Assembly: GCA_963513935.1 (NCBI GenBank)
Contig: OY740777.1
Location: forward strand, 15,239,092 to 15,303,091
Origin: Aphrophora alni
Lineage: Eukaryota > Arthropoda > Insecta > Hemiptera > Aphrophoridae
Direction of reading: 5' to 3'
Length of the DNA: 64,000 nt
The translations under genes and the position numbers were made by a program. Shown here piece by piece: positions 37,180 through 50,066 of this stretch. The notes below the pieces were generated by a model. That model was not told the DNA's origin, searched no databases, and worked only from the letters and a program-made list of their open reading frames with translations. Numbering within the stretch: position 1 is the stretch's first letter; the number at the start of each line of letters is the position of its first letter.

Positions 37180-40100
37180 TTGGACAATATTATAGTGCCT
37201 CAGACGGTTAGCAATTTTAAAATATTGTCTTATAATGTATGTGGACTAAGAGCCAAGGTTGGTGAAGATTATTTTTTTCATTTACTAAATAAGTATGATA
37301 TAATTTTGTTATTAGAAACATTTATATCTGAACATGATGAAGAGTTTATTGTTAAGAGTCTTTCTAATTTTAAAATCGATTTTTTTAGTTTTGCTGAAAG
37401 AAATGCTAATTTTGGAAGGGCAATAGGAAGTATTATTTGTTGTGTAAATTTACAGTCATCCTTTACTAAAGAAGTTAGTTTCGTATGCAAACGTAATATA
37501 AAATTAATTGAAATTAAAAATTGGTTGGTTTTGACAATTTATTTAAATTATAACAAATGGGAGAACAGCTTTGAAAATTTGTGTAATTTTATTAATTCAA
37601 ATTCAGAGCAAAATTTAATAATAATTGGAGATTTTAATGGCCGAATATCTAACGAACAAAATAATTCTGATATGTATAATTATATTAATGTAACTAGTAC
37701 AATTAGAGTGGTCACAAATCGAAAGACAGGATATTAAATACAAGGGGGGGGGGGGTAAACTTCTAGAATTATTCCTTAATTTTGGATTAGTGGTTTTGAA
37801 TGGCAGAACGCAAAGTGATGCTGAAGGAGAATTTACTTTTATTGGGAAGATGGGTAATTCTGTAATTGACCTTGCGGTTGTATCAGTGAGTTGTTTAGAA
37901 ATAGTAAATGATTTTGAGGTTATAAGTCATGCAGGATCGGATCATCTACCTATTTATGTAAATTGTAAAGTTGGTAGACTTGCAGAGAGCCAAAGGGGTG
38001 GGGATTGTATACTACCATTGTTGCCAAGAATAAAATGGACTAATTCAGATAACGTCTTGTTCGGTAAAAACATAGATAAGGAAATGTCAACCTTTGATGT
38101 CTTGAATGATAACCAGATAAATGTCAATAGCATGATTCGTTGTATCAAACAAGCAGCCCACTTTAAACCGAGTACAAATAATAACACTACGGTAAACAAA
38201 AAACAACAATGGCTTGATTTCGAATGTCTGGTATCAAGGCAGCGAGCCTTTAAACTCTTAATGCTGTTTCGCAAAACAAATTCAACTATGGTTAAAGTCG
38301 CATATTTAGAGGCAAATAAAAACTTTAAATCGTTATGCAGAACTAAGCGTAAGATACATTACAATATGTTGTAAATAGTTTGGGGCAAGTTAAAGATGCA
38401 AAACAATTTTGGAATTCTATGAAAAGTTTTAAAAATACAAAAAGCAGATTAGCTGGAAATATTAGCTGTGTCGAATGGGTGGAGTATTTTAAAAATCTTT
38501 TGAATCCTCTTATTGTACCAAGGGATATTTCTTATACGGAACAGTATATTTTCGACAATGATCTCGACAAGCAATTCAACCAGCAAGAACTGCAAACGAT
38601 TTTGGCAAAATTGAAAGATGGGAAGGCTCCAGGTTTTGACGGAGTACCGTATGATTTTTTTAAAAACGGCCCACGGTTTTTAAGTTCAAAGCTATTGGCT
38701 ATTTTCAATAAAATATATATGGAAGAACGCGTTCTAGAAAGTTTTAAAAAATCTATAATTTTTCCCTTGCATAAAAAAGGGGATGTCAATTGTGTGCAAA
38801 ATTACAGAGGTCTGTCATTTATAGATTGTATAGCGAAAGTGTTTGCTAGTTTATTGCACAATCGATTAAACAATTGGGTACACAGTCATCAAATAATTAG
38901 TGAATTTCAAGCCGGATTTAGAAAGGGTTATTCCACCATAGATAACATATTCAACTTAACTAGTATGATTCAGTTGCAACTGTCAAAGAAGGGGGCGAAA
39001 CTGTATTGTTTTTTTGTAGATTTTTCCTCTGCTTTTGATACTATTGATAGAAAGGCGCTGTATTTTAAGTTATCGTGTTTGGGTGTTTCTTCTCATATGC
39101 TGAATATTATAAAAGAGCTTTACAAAGGTACAACATCGGGAGTGTGGTGTAATGCGGGCGTAACGAAATGTTTTGAAACTAATATGGGTTTGAAACAATG
39201 CTGTATTTTAAGTTCATTGCTATTCTCTTTATTTGTGAACGATTTGGCTGATATTTTAGATGGAGGATGCGATTTTGAAGGGTTTAAGGTCAGTGTTTTA
39301 TTGTATGCAGATGATATTGTTATTCTGCCCCCTACTCCTGGTAGTTTGCAGAGTATGATAAATAAACTCGAAAATTATTGTAACAAATGGAATCTTCGGG
39401 TTAATTTAAGTAAATCTAAAATAATGGTTTTTAGGAAAGGGGGTCAGTTGTGTAGAAATGAGAAGTGGTGGTACAAAAGGCAACGGGTAGAGGTTGTCAA
39501 TAAATATAAATAGTTAGGTGTTATACTTACTCCATCATTGTCATGGGAAACTCAATTTAAGGACAAATCTATAGCTGCAAAATATGCTATAATCGCGGTA
39601 TGGCACAACCTTTTAGGTAACGAGAGGGTCCCACTTAGTGCCAAGTTTATATTATGTTTTAATTCTATTGTGAAGGCGATTTTATGTTACAGTTCCCAGG
39701 TCTGGGGCTACAAGGAAAGCGATGAATTGGAAGGGGTATTTAGATTATTTATAAAAAGAATATTTAAGTTGCCAAATAACACCCCAAATTATGTCTTGTT
39801 TTTTGAAAGAGGGTTTGAAAAGGTTTATTTGTATACATTGAGAATCCACCTGAATTTTCTTTTAAGGGTTGTAGCTTTACTAAAGAATAGATTGCCAAAC
39901 ATTCTTGCTAAACAAATAATAAAAAGTGGCATTTACTGTTACCAGGAGTGGAAAGTGTTAGGATATAAATACGGGATTGATGTGGATATGAGCAATATTG
40001 ATAGGCTACGGGAACAGATGCTTAGTGTTATTGAAGCGGTCAGAGTTACTTGGGAGGGAGAATGTTTACAGAGGGCAAGAAATGCGACATATCATAAACA

Positions 40101-40344
40101 GTACCGGGACCTTGACTTTCAACTCTGCAGTAGACTTGTTTTATTTGATAAATATGATATACAAACAATAAGTTGGATCATCAAAGCAAGGTGTAACGAT
40201 AAAATATGGTTATGCTCCTTATGCAACATAAATGAAAAGGAGAAGGTTTACCATTTTATTGCTCGCTGCCCTATCCTAGCCGATATAAGAAATTTGTGCT
40301 TTTTCAAACGCAGTTTAAATAGGGGGAATTTTAACTTTTATTAA
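37180..40344 (+). pseudogene. LINE ORF2: endonuclease and reverse transcriptase, two frameshifts and one stop
   Basis: Endonuclease: KILSYNVCGLRAK (37210s), LLLETF with the catalytic Glu, and IIGDFNGRIS. After a frame change at the G-run 37746-37755 it continues with GNSVIDLAVV and GSDHLPI (catalytic Asp-His). A second frame change near 38370 leads to the reverse transcriptase: DGKAPGFDGVPYDFFK, FPLHKKGDVNCVQNYRGL, FQAGFRKGYSTIDN, motif A FVDFSSAFD, motif B GLKQCCILSS (usually GxxQGxxLSP, so damaged), and motif C YADD at about 39305. A TAG at 39511-39513 precedes the thumb and C-terminus, which ends with a CCHC knuckle WLCSLCN-x12-H-x4-C. There is no RNase H domain. It would nick target DNA and copy its RNA in place if intact. 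Confidence 0.9.
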
Positions 40345-40895
40345 ATGGGAGAAATTGGTGGAGATTGTGTAAATTCATAAAGATTGAATGGAAATTTAGA
40401 TGGGAATAATAAATGAATTTAATTTTTAACTGTAACAGTACACAAAATTTTGGTTGGGAAGGGGGGTTACACCTAAGTTCTTGGAAGGATTACTGTAAAT
40501 CTATTTATATATGTAAGTAATTTTAATTGTATAGCTGGTGCCAAATTAATTAGTTCTGTAGTAATTTATATTGAATATTTTGTATAATTAATTATATGAT
40601 TATATATGTATGGGTGCACTGATGGAAGGAAGGTTATATACACACAGGTCTATATGTGTAAATATATGTGACTCATAGTATAATTTTTAACTATATTGTT
40701 TTGTTTATGCCAACCCAGCTGACGGTCAAAAAGACCATTGCTGTAAAGTACTCTGTAAAGAAAGAATATTATTAAGTTTATTTCATTTTATTTTATCTTC
40801 TATAATTAATTAATTGTGAATTTATTTTATATTTTGTATGGAATACATGTCAAAATAAAGTACTTTTTCTATTCTATTCTATTCTATATTCTATT

Positions 40896-41056
40896 CATAG
40901 TACTTTTCCCAGTCCTAAAATGTATGTTATACTGTACAGTCCTAATTGTAGTTATGCAATTAAGCAGAAAAGTGTCTTAAATTAATTCAGCAGCCTAAAC
41001 AGTTACTTTTGGTAGTGTTTAACAACAAAACACATGTCATAGTACTTTTCCCAGCC
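40896..41056 (+). repeat. ~145-bp tandem unit, right of LINE
   Basis: A full unit occupies 40896-41037 and the next begins with CATAGTACTTTTCCCAGCC at 41038. The first 40 bp duplicate 35851-35890. Confidence 0.85.
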
Positions 41057-44000
41057 TTAGGGCATTTATTGTCTGGGCATTGAAAGACAAGAAATTGAGA
41101 TATTCGGCAAAATACACTGGGAAATCCTCACACTTAACAAATATCATAAACCACCTAACTTATAGAAAGGTTTTGAACCCGAACGGCCATAAAGGACCAC
41201 CGGGTTTTCACTAATTGGTTCTGTTAGAAGCATGCGTTAATGACATAATTATAAATATAAGTAAATATGTTTTTTTTTCACAACCACTCCCGAAATTACA
41301 CGCCCTTACTACATGTAAAAAAAAAAGTTTGCTAATGGCCACCTTAGGATCGTCACGTTTAGGGAAACAGGTAATACAAATTTTCCCTAGGCCCTTTAGT
41401 GGAACCGACCTTATTAACCTATCTTGTTATTTGTGCTTTAGATAATAGTATTAATACATACAACTGCTATATTATAAATTGCAAATATACAGGATGCCCT
41501 CGAAATCTCTGGTCCCCTTTTGTGGATTTGTTCCTGGAATCGAGACAAACAAATTTCACAATATAAACATAGGTCAACGGTGCTTACTTTTTCGTCTGTC
41601 TGTCTGTACGTTTTTTCACAAAAAAAATCATATGTATAGAACGGTTTCACCAATTGAGTTCAAACTAGACTTGAAGTTATACCTAATAATGATCTATTAT
41701 AAAAAAAATAAACGATTATATCCAATGATGCGTTTAAAAATGGCGACTGTTAAAAATGTCATACCTAACAAACTAAAAAACCATTTATTTTGTCAAAAAA
41801 TTTCAATACATCTTTGTTGTAGCACTTTTCAATTTCCTATCGGAAAGTGTAATTATCAAAACAAGTGGATGAAGGATAATTGTTAAGTTAAGGATTATAA
41901 CAGCATAATATGTACACACAAATATATTGTTGTGTTTACTGTGTTGGTATAAGATGCCGGGTTGAACAAACCGATTATTACACATAACTTAACTATTATC
42001 CTTCATCCGATTGTTTTGGTGGTTACACCATCCGATACGAAATGAAAAGGGCTACAAAAATAATTTGTTGAAATTTTTTGTTAAAATGTAGGCATACGGT
42101 TTTTGGGCAATTCAGGTTTTAAATTTTCAAACACCTTATTGTATATAATCGGTTATCTTGTTTAAATAGATCATTGTTAGATTAAACTTTGTGCAAAGTT
42201 TGAGCTCAATCAGTCATATAATTCTCTAGATAAAAATTATTTAGTGAAAAAACAAATTGGTGGCTATGGGGAAACAAAGCTTGTCCGGACCCATGTCTAA
42301 TTGATTTTTTTTCTCATTCTTATGTGCTGAATCATATCCTAGAATATTGCAGAGTAATTACAAAACATCCTGCATATACTTAAAAATCTTATTAAAATTA
42401 TGCAAAACATCCCAATATTGTGATTACGTACGCTGTTATTATCTTTAACTTAACTGTTATCCTTCATCCGATTCTTTTGAAGTTACAACATCCGATAGGG
42501 AATTAAAAGTGCTACAAAAAGGTGTCTTGAATTTTTTTGTTAAAATGTACTGTTTTTGGGTATATTAGGTTAGAAATTTCCAAACGTTCGCCATTAGTTT
42601 TATGACACTAAGAGACATTTTTAAATATATTTTAAATGAGCCTGACGTTTTATCTTTTCGGGAAAATCATTGTTTTTAAAATTCCTTTAGACTTAAAGAA
42701 AGCGAACACTATCCCAATTCATATTGCCAACAATTAAAAATAGCGTATGCCTTTTACATTTTAGGAATCTTGATTATCTTAGCAATAACGATGCCATTTT
42801 TTAATTAAGATAATTAATATTACTACTGTTACATATTAATTGTAAACAAGTGAATGGATCAAAACAATAACGAACTTTGTCTAAGAACTGTTTCTTGTTA
42901 AATAAGAAAGTTTGTGTGTATGTATATATTGAAGCACACTTTAAGAGTGTTATATAGGTAAGGAATTTTTTTTAAAAGTAATAAATTTAAAATGGATGAG
43001 TCAGAGGTGGGAGGCACAACAAATTACCTGACGTTAAAGTTGAAGAAGTCCTGGAAAATATTTCAAAGTTTTTAAACAATAAATCGTACTATAGCTCTTC
43101 AACAACTCGAGCAGAATATTGGAGAACTCAAAAATTCCAATAACTTATTTCAATAACCTATGTATGGTCAAAGTTATAGGCTTCTTTGGCGCAGAAGGAT
43201 AGCACTTTCGTAAAGGATCTTTAATTGTGGTGTCTTATATTTATTTAATTTTAGCAATAATAAATGAATTACAGTACTGTAGTTATTAGTTAAAGCACAA
43301 ATTTGGTAATTTCCCTAGTTCACAATATTATCCTGAAAACGGAAAGATAGAGAGCCAGAGTGAAGTCTATAGAGGACTTTATTTTTATTATATAGAGGAA
43401 CTATATTAATCTTTGTTTTTCTAAATCTTAGGTAGTTGGTTCGAATCTAAATCTCGTTATTATTATTTTTTTTAATAAGCCTAAAGATTTCAATTTATTT
43501 AGGAAAGGCTATTTATAATACTAAATTAATTACGATTATACAAAGAAAGTACGTTTGTTGTTTTTAAGACTCGTGTTAAATAGAACAATGTTGAAAATAC
43601 AATAATGAGACACCGTGAAAATAATAGAGGTTGCAGTTTTACAAGAACAGAAAAACATCCCCCCCAGCCCACATCCAAAACAGAATCACGGACGCATGTT
43701 ATTCACAATTATCATCTCATCAGAGAATAAACTATATTTCCGTTCGCACAGTTGGTTTGTTTACATGTAGGGCTATAGGTTAGTCATCGACATTTGAAGA
43801 ATTGTGGCAGGAAGTAGTTCTTCCTTCATTGGAACACACTGAGCATTGAGTTCAGATTTGATAAACGCATTTTTCATGTGACGTTTTACACGAGATTTGA
43901 AAATGATTTCCATTTTAAAATGTTAAAGTCGTATATATTGAAAACTTGTTAACCTTATAAAACAATTACAAGAGAGTAAAAACTTTTATTTGTTAATGAC

Positions 44001-44996
44001 GAACAATATGGTATTTATATTTTTACTGTAGCAGTAAAAGAAAATATATTTGAACAGAAAAGGGAAAATTGCATCACAAATATTATATAATTTTAACAAC
44101 AAATAAACTTGTGCTCTATAAAGTAAGAAACGGTTGACATTTGATGGTTGGAGAAGTGAGGGGTTGGTTTTGAGATTGTCTAGATAAACATTTATAGTTA
44201 GTTATAGAAATTCGAACAAACAATATTTTGTAGTAGCAAATTTAAAAAAAATAGTAGAAATAGGCTGTGGATAACTAGTTATGACTCACTTACGGTGAGT
44301 AAGGAGGGAGTACTGCAACGTTGTCACATGGTGTGTTTTTTCTACCTGCGCTCATTCACTGTTTATTTTACAGTTGGACACAATATTAATATTTGCCCGG
44401 TCGCAAATTTGACTACATTTGTATTCAGGAACTTTACAACTATATTTAAAATATTTAATAATGTTTTTAATTGATTAAAAAAATACTATTATTAGGTCTG
44501 GAATATGAAGGACAAACGTTTATTTATTGTTTACCTTATTTTTGAGGGTCACTCAAATTATAAAATCATACTATGCCACGTAATAGTCAGACTTTTTTAT
44601 TTCTAGAAATGAATAGAGGTGTAAGTACGCCTTTGATAAGTTATGTTGTTTTTCAGAGACAAGAACCCTTAGATGCCGAGGATCCCCCAAGAAAAAAAAA
44701 CAAGTGTTATCCATTTAATTTACCTTTCTTAACGGAATTAATTCAACAAATCGGTCGGGAAGAACACCCTGGATAAATTGTATTGTTTTATATAAACTGT
44801 TGTTTCCTAAGTATTACATGGAGAGAAAATTGCACTTCACCGTCCAGTAGTACAATAAATCAATGATTTAGGCAACTCAAGACATATATGTAATCTTAAC
44901 ATTCATTTCATCAACCATGATAATTGATCTGGTGATAATCACCCTGCTTGTCCAGAATTTAGAATAAATTTAGATAGTACTCAACAAAAAAACCTT
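41057..44996. other. Intron sequence with local duplications, no gene
   Basis: 41994-42130 and 42455-42590 are direct copies (TATCCTTCATCCGATT, CATCCGATA, GCTACAAAAA, TTTTTTGTTAAAATGTA). 41810-41890 carries the same ending inverted (GTGGATGAAGGATAA). Around 43180-43205 (GGCGCAGAAGGATAGCAC) and 43437-43448 (GGTTCGAATC) are isolated pol III A- and B-box-like strings, too far apart for one tRNA. The open frame 44573-44776 matches nothing I know. Confidence 0.5.
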
Positions 44997-45469
44997 TCAA
45001 AAAGGTAAAACTTTCGTAAGTATGACCTTGCGTTTTATTCCCTTTAACTTACTCAACACATTGTTACATTTTCCTTTTCCTTGTATCTGAAGTAATTTAA
45101 TAAATAAGGCAGCGAAAGCATGAGAAATCATACTGGGGTGGGGGTTGTCTCTGAACACTATTCCAGTGGGCGTCATATCACCCCACATTTGATTTATTAA
45201 TAAATTCCTAAATACTACCATCTTGGAAAAGCAATTTTTATTAATAAACCAATAATATAAAATTTATTGAGCATATATTATATTAATAATCATTTCGAAG
45301 TTGGATTATACAAAGACTTGAATATAACTTGCATAATATCATCAACAACCATAAAATAGAATTTAGATTTTTTTAAAACGTAAGTGAGCAGTTAAAAATC
45401 GAAAATTCAATTTAAAACTTAAAATATTTCTAAAGAAGATAACATGAGCAATATTATTTTATATTTTAT

Positions 45470-45990
45470 TTACAAGTTAAAGTTTTTTCCAGCTTCAACT
45501 ACTGCATTTTCTAAGTTTAGACCTTGACTTTTATGAATAGTTATTCCATAACTATTGCAAATTGGAAATTGTTTTCTTATTATAAAAGCATTCCTCATTA
45601 ATTGAAATTTAGATTCTATACGTTCTATAGAATATTGTCTTTTATTGGTAAGTTCAATTTTAATAGTGTCGACAACATTATTATTATCTCTTGTTACAGA
45701 AATAATAGTACCTATTGTACCATTAGCCAAGCCGATAGAAACATCAATATTTCGTCTTATCATAATTTTTGATACAGCTTTTATTTTAATTACTCTAGCT
45801 AATCCTGCAGTTCGTGAACTACCCGCTTCATCATTCATTAAAGACTTTATTCTTTTTTTGTGCATATTCTTCGCTCGAATTGTATCTTCGGCAACAAGCT
45901 CAATTTCCTCGGTATTAATTTTTTTTAACATAGCATCTTTAAGGTATCGCACATTTGATTGGTACCTACTTTGCCAACAGTATTTGATGG
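45470..45990 (-). pseudogene. Pif1-like helicase C-terminal fragment (transposon-derived)
   Basis: About 160 residues on the minus strand match the C-terminal part of Pif1-type helicases found in mobile elements: SSRTAGLARVIKIKAVSKIM, IRRNIDVSIGLANGTIGTI, a linker, then RKQFPICNSYGITIHKSQGL and NLENAVVEAG. THKSQG-type strings form a late helicase motif. The ATPase motifs (Walker A and B) are missing upstream, where two protease domains lie instead, and the closing QxYVALSR block is lost after a stop at 45470. It is a remnant of a large DNA element such as a Helitron relative, not a host helicase. Confidence 0.8.
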
Positions 45991-46006
45991 CAAAGTATTT
46001 AGAAAG

Positions 46007-46554
46007 TTACAAAGTTAAGATATTTCCACTTAAAAGTTTAAATACATGATTACGCATTAAGGAATATGTATAAGTAATATTTTGCGGATCATGACCAAAT
46101 ACTAATGAAGTGGCAAATGCTATCGCGAAAACGCCACAATCAACTCCATTAAGTTGCTGGGCTACAGAAGGAAATATAATCTTTTTCATTTTTGTTAAAA
46201 TAAAATGGTTAAAGCTTTTTCAAAAAAAATTTAAAATCTGCATCTAATGTATCAGATTTTGAAGAATCATAAATATATAATAACTTACCATCGTAATAGC
46301 TACATAACCAATGTTCAGAATTAGAAAACAAAATTTGAATATTTTTTTCACCCTCAGCCATTGGTTTGATTTTTGAAAGAACTTGAAGTCTCCCGGTATG
46401 TTGAGGCTTGTAAATAGTAAACCGTAAAAGTAGGTTATGAAATCTTTCAATATGATAATCATTTAGACGTCCTCCATTTTTTATGATATTATAATCACAA
46501 TTGATCATTAAATATTGAAGATGCCAAGAAGGAATTTGAATTAAATGAAAAGGA
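46007..46554 (-). pseudogene. Ulp1-like cysteine protease domain, second copy
   Basis: On the minus strand: GRLNDYHIERFHNLLL, then KNIQILFSNSEHWLC with the catalytic His, LLYIYDSSKSDTLD with the catalytic Asp, and QQLNGVDCGVFAIAFATSLV with the oxyanion Gln and catalytic Cys. This is the His-Asp-Gln-Cys order of C48 (Ulp1/SENP) proteases. Two frames carry it, with a break near 46200. It directly follows the first copy and precedes the Pif1 fragment. Such domains are common in arthropod DNA transposons. Confidence 0.78.
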
Positions 46555-47098
46555 AAGTTTTTTATAGAACGCTCTCTAAATATACGTAAGAGAAATTGTC
46601 GCATATAATTATTATCACAGTTATATCGCACATAATCTGGTCTAATACCATGTACAAGACATGTCGCAAAAGCAATTGCGAATATACCACAATCACACTC
46701 ACTCTGAAGTTGAACTTCAGGTCACTTAATAGTCTTTCCAGATTGAAAATAAAATGGGTATAATTTAGCAAAACTAATCTATAAGTGACTATGATCTTTC
46801 TTTTCATTTAATGAGTCATAAATATAAATAGTTTCAGTGTCAAAAAAAAACTGCACACAAAGTGACCTCTGAGCATGTCATCTTCTGTTAAAGGCCGAAA
46901 TAAAATTTGAATTCTAGATCTATCAGGAGAAGCGGGAGTAATCATATCATAAATTTGTAATTCTTCCATTCCTAAGAAATCAGTATTAAAACATTCTTTT
47001 ATTAAATCGCTGAAGCGCTGTATATGTTCTACACCTAAATATGCATCTTTGTTAATAATAATACGTTCAAAATCTTCGTCACCAAAATCTAAAGCCAT
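46555..47098 (-). pseudogene. Ulp1-like cysteine protease domain, first copy
   Basis: On the minus strand: a start-like MALDFGDEDFERIIINKDAY, VEHIQRFSDLIKECF, RIQILFRPLTEDD and GHFVCSFF (His). A frame change follows, then IYIYDSLNEKKD (Asp), a stop, and QSECDCGIFAIAFATCL (Gln, Cys). It mirrors the second copy block for block, so the two are a tandem duplication of one domain with clear divergence. At least one frame change and one stop make it dead. Confidence 0.75.
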
Positions 47099-48004
47099 GC
47101 TAAAAATTTCTGTAGTCTTGTTTACTTTTTTTTTTCTTTCACAAAAATAATATTTCTTTTCGTAAGTATAGTATAATAAGTAAATTTCGAATAAATTCTT
47201 ATTTCTTTTTGTGCAATATATATTTTTTCTTTTTAATGATACTTATATAAAATTTCATAATTTTATACTTTTATACAATTTGATGCTTACGTTAAGTCTA
47301 AATAGAATACCGAAAATTTCAAAAACTACCACTATGTTAATTATTTCTTCCTGTCGCCCTTATAAAAAGATACCTGTGAAGAAAAAATAAAAATGGTCGA
47401 TAAAATACGTAAATTCTCGGGTGGGGATAAGTAAGGTAAACTACTGGTTTTCTTGTAGAAGTATATACATGCTAGAAAAAGTAATTTGTAGAATTGTGGG
47501 GTCCATTGTGTGGTGATTACACGGACAATGGGTGATGCGCGCGCAGATAGCCCCGACGAAACGGATGGACTATTATTTATTTAATTACTATTTATTATTT
47601 CGGAAGTTGTATAAATGTAAAGTTATTTAAAGTCAGTTTAGTATTTCAATATATTTTTGTAAAGATTTGACCTTCGATAAAAATAGTGTTTTAGATTGTC
47701 ATTCAATCGCTTATCAGCAGATAAGATGTATGGCAGGATGCTAACAGACATAAATATCTCATGGTTCTAAGCCAAAGAAAATACGATCAACTAATTCTAA
47801 TCTTTCTGCTGCCTAATTTAAAGTAATGATTACGTTCTGATTATTCAACTAAAATCACTTGCATTTATTTTTTATATTTATAGCCATGTATGTATATTTG
47901 AATTATTATGTATGTCTATATATGTATTCACAGTTATTTCGGCATAACCTTACGACAAAAACTTGTAATATTTAACCAAACAACTTTTTAACCAAACCGA
48001 GCTT

Positions 48005-48608
48005 TTTTTTCCGTTCTGGGCTGTGAAAGCCACCTTCAGAGGCCTCACCGGAGTCGACCTAAAGATCTTTTGCCGCCCCAATTTCCTTCCTACACCCAAC
48101 TAGTGATACCCGTCATCCTTATGAAGGAACAGATACTACCAATAGGGTTATCTAGGATGGTTTCCATCTCTTTCCCCGGCAGGCCTAGAGAGTATAGCCT
48201 GGCTCGTCCTAATGCCTCACACTCTAAAAGAATGTGTTCTGCGGACTCTTCAGCCAAACCACATTTCCTGCAAGTATTGTCTGCAGCAATCCCTATCCTG
48301 TGTAGATGTTTTCTGAGGTGACAGTGGCTCGTTAAGAGCCCAACCACCCACCTCATGTTATCCCTTCTGAGAGAGATGAGTTGTTCAGCATGTTTCTTGC
48401 TTGATCTAAATAACCTTTTTGCAAGTCTACTAGTGGTTGAATTCGTCCAGGCCCTATTCATCCCCTCCCGTATCCACGTATCAACTGCTGCTTTGGCATG
48501 TCCATAGGAGATCCCGAACACCAGTTCCGGGCCCACGAAAGGGGATTCTGAACCTGACCTGGCTAATTCATCTGCTCTCTCATTACCATCAATACCTGAG
48601 TGGCCAGG
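48005..48608 (-). mobile_element. 5'-truncated non-LTR retrotransposon with perfect target duplication
   Basis: AAACCGAGCTT occurs at 47994-48004 and again at 48609-48619. Between them, read on the minus strand, lie a coding end, a short 3' UTR and an A-run (the T-run at about 48003-48010). This is the signature of target-primed insertion with 5' truncation. Confidence 0.92.
48090..48607 (-). pseudogene. Jockey/R1/I-type LINE ORF2 end: RNase H tail and zinc knuckle
   Basis: The frame starts at the truncation with GHSGIDGNERADELARSGS, the last RNase H motif (catalytic Asp in NERADELA). Next come GYGHAKAAV-like sequence (ISYGHAKAAVDTWI), then MRWVVGLLTSHCHLRKHLHR, IGIAADNTCRKCGLAEESAE and HILLECEALGRARL, the CCHC knuckle that ends these ORF2 proteins. 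The frame is open to the stop near 48090, so the insertion is relatively young. No promoter or reverse transcriptase remains. Confidence 0.9.
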
Positions 48609-48840
48609 AAACCGAGCTTACTATTTTGATGAAATTATTTTTATTTTTCATTATTTAGAAATTATACCGCGACTAATTACAACCGACACTTTTTTTATTA
48701 GCATACCTTCTTTCTTCGGCGACTTACCCGAATTAACGCTGAATCCGAAATACGTTTACTAAATATTGAACAAAATTAATTTGTTTTCCCCCAAAAATTA
48801 TAATAGTAATTCCAAATTAAATTATAACGTTACGCATCTC

Positions 48841-49740
48841 TTTTATTTCTACTTAGGGTATCCCACTTAATTACTGACCTAGACTGCGTCGCTCGAGGTC
48901 AGATTATGATTTCCTTCTTTCGTTTTGATTTGACCAGCGTGTCAATTTACGGTGGGAGACCTATCCCGGAGGGCCCACCCTTAATATGTAACGGGAAATT
49001 AGGGGAACCTCGGGACTCACAGTCCCAAGACTGAAATCCCAAAATTTAAGACAATATTATGTATTTTTATAATATATATGTTAGCCATATGGTGAGAATC
49101 GAAGATGCGTGCGCACACATACTCGCATCCAGCGTTAATACGGGAAGCGTCGTGTGAATTTTTTGGCTGAAGAAAAAAAAATTTTTGTCGGTAAACCGTC
49201 AAATCAGAACTTTAACTTAATATAACTTAATAACTAGCAATTATAAGTGAAATATTATTCTTTTAATGATAAACTTAAACGTTTTTCTTACATCTTATAA
49301 GTTCAAGGGGCTTTTTGAATTTAAAAACAGTAATAAACTAGAAAACTCGCATAAAATTCAATGTATATAAGGGTGGTGGTTCGCCGGCCATACTTACATC
49401 TGGCGGCTATTGCCACCATCAATTATGTTGTTTTACGATTACGATGAGAATTTTTAGACTACGATGAGATTTAGTTCATAATAATAGGTCATTAGAAGAG
49501 TGTAGATCAATATGTAAACTGAATACCTCTACAATAGGAATATCACTTCCTTATTTTTTTATAGTCATTCTGTTCAATATGATGCGGTATTGTTAATTGT
49601 TAGTGTGAAATACATGAAAAATGTATAGTGCAGCCCGGAGTTTACACGCGAAAGACAGATGTGGTTGGAGCGGAAGTGACGGGGGAGGGGGGGGAGGTCA
49701 GTCAAAATAACAAACACCTCCAAAAAAAAACGCGCGAACA
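48841..49740. other. Intron sequence with GC-richer patches
   Basis: 48881-49020 (GACCTAGACTGCGTCGCTCG, GGTGGGAGACCTATCCCGGA) and 49620-49690 (GGAGCGGAAGTGACGGGGGA) are richer in GC than the surroundings and may be repeat fragments. No RNA gene or coding frame recognised. Confidence 0.4.
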
Positions 49741-50066
49741 TCGATCTCTCAAAAAGTCGTGAATATGTCTAAGGTATAAACCCAGGCATTTGTAAGGTCG
49801 CAATAATGGTATCTTTATATCAAGCACCCAAAATGCCGCGAATGCGTTTAAAGTATAAGCCAGGCACTGGAAAGGTCGCAATAGTGGTATCTTTATATCA
49901 AGCCCCCAAAATGACGCAAATGCATTAAAAATATAAGCCAGGCACTGGAAAGGTGGTAATTGTATACACGGTATAACATTTATACTCAGGCACCCAAAAG
50001 GTGGCCTTTATGTCTGATCGTATAACCGCTCCAAGGTCAGGAATCGCCAGGCACTCAAAAGGTCTT

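Larger units (their letters stand above)
35891..40895 (+). mobile_element. Non-LTR retrotransposon (CR1/L2/Daphne-like), near full length, degenerate
   Basis: About 5 kb: a 5' leader with a (GT)n run, ORF1 (36221-37128 region), ORF2 (37180-40344) with apurinic endonuclease and reverse transcriptase but no RNase H, a 3' UTR with AATAAAG, and a (CTATT)n tail at about 40867-40895. It is flanked by 40-bp direct repeats 35851-35890 and 40896-40935 (two mismatches). Because each ORF carries stops or shifts, it is dead. The clade is inferred from domain order and the microsatellite tail and is not certain. Confidence 0.85.

Noticed and set aside
43180..43450. A split tRNA gene from GGCGCAGAAGGATAGCAC and GGTTCGAATC
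   Set aside because: The two boxes are about 240 bp apart and I could not pair an anticodon or acceptor stem; at best a repeat fragment.
44573..44776. Small gene with a 36-bp intron (GTAAGT at 44621, TTTTTCAG at 44656)
   Set aside because: The implied intron is too short for animal splicing and the 67-residue product matches nothing.
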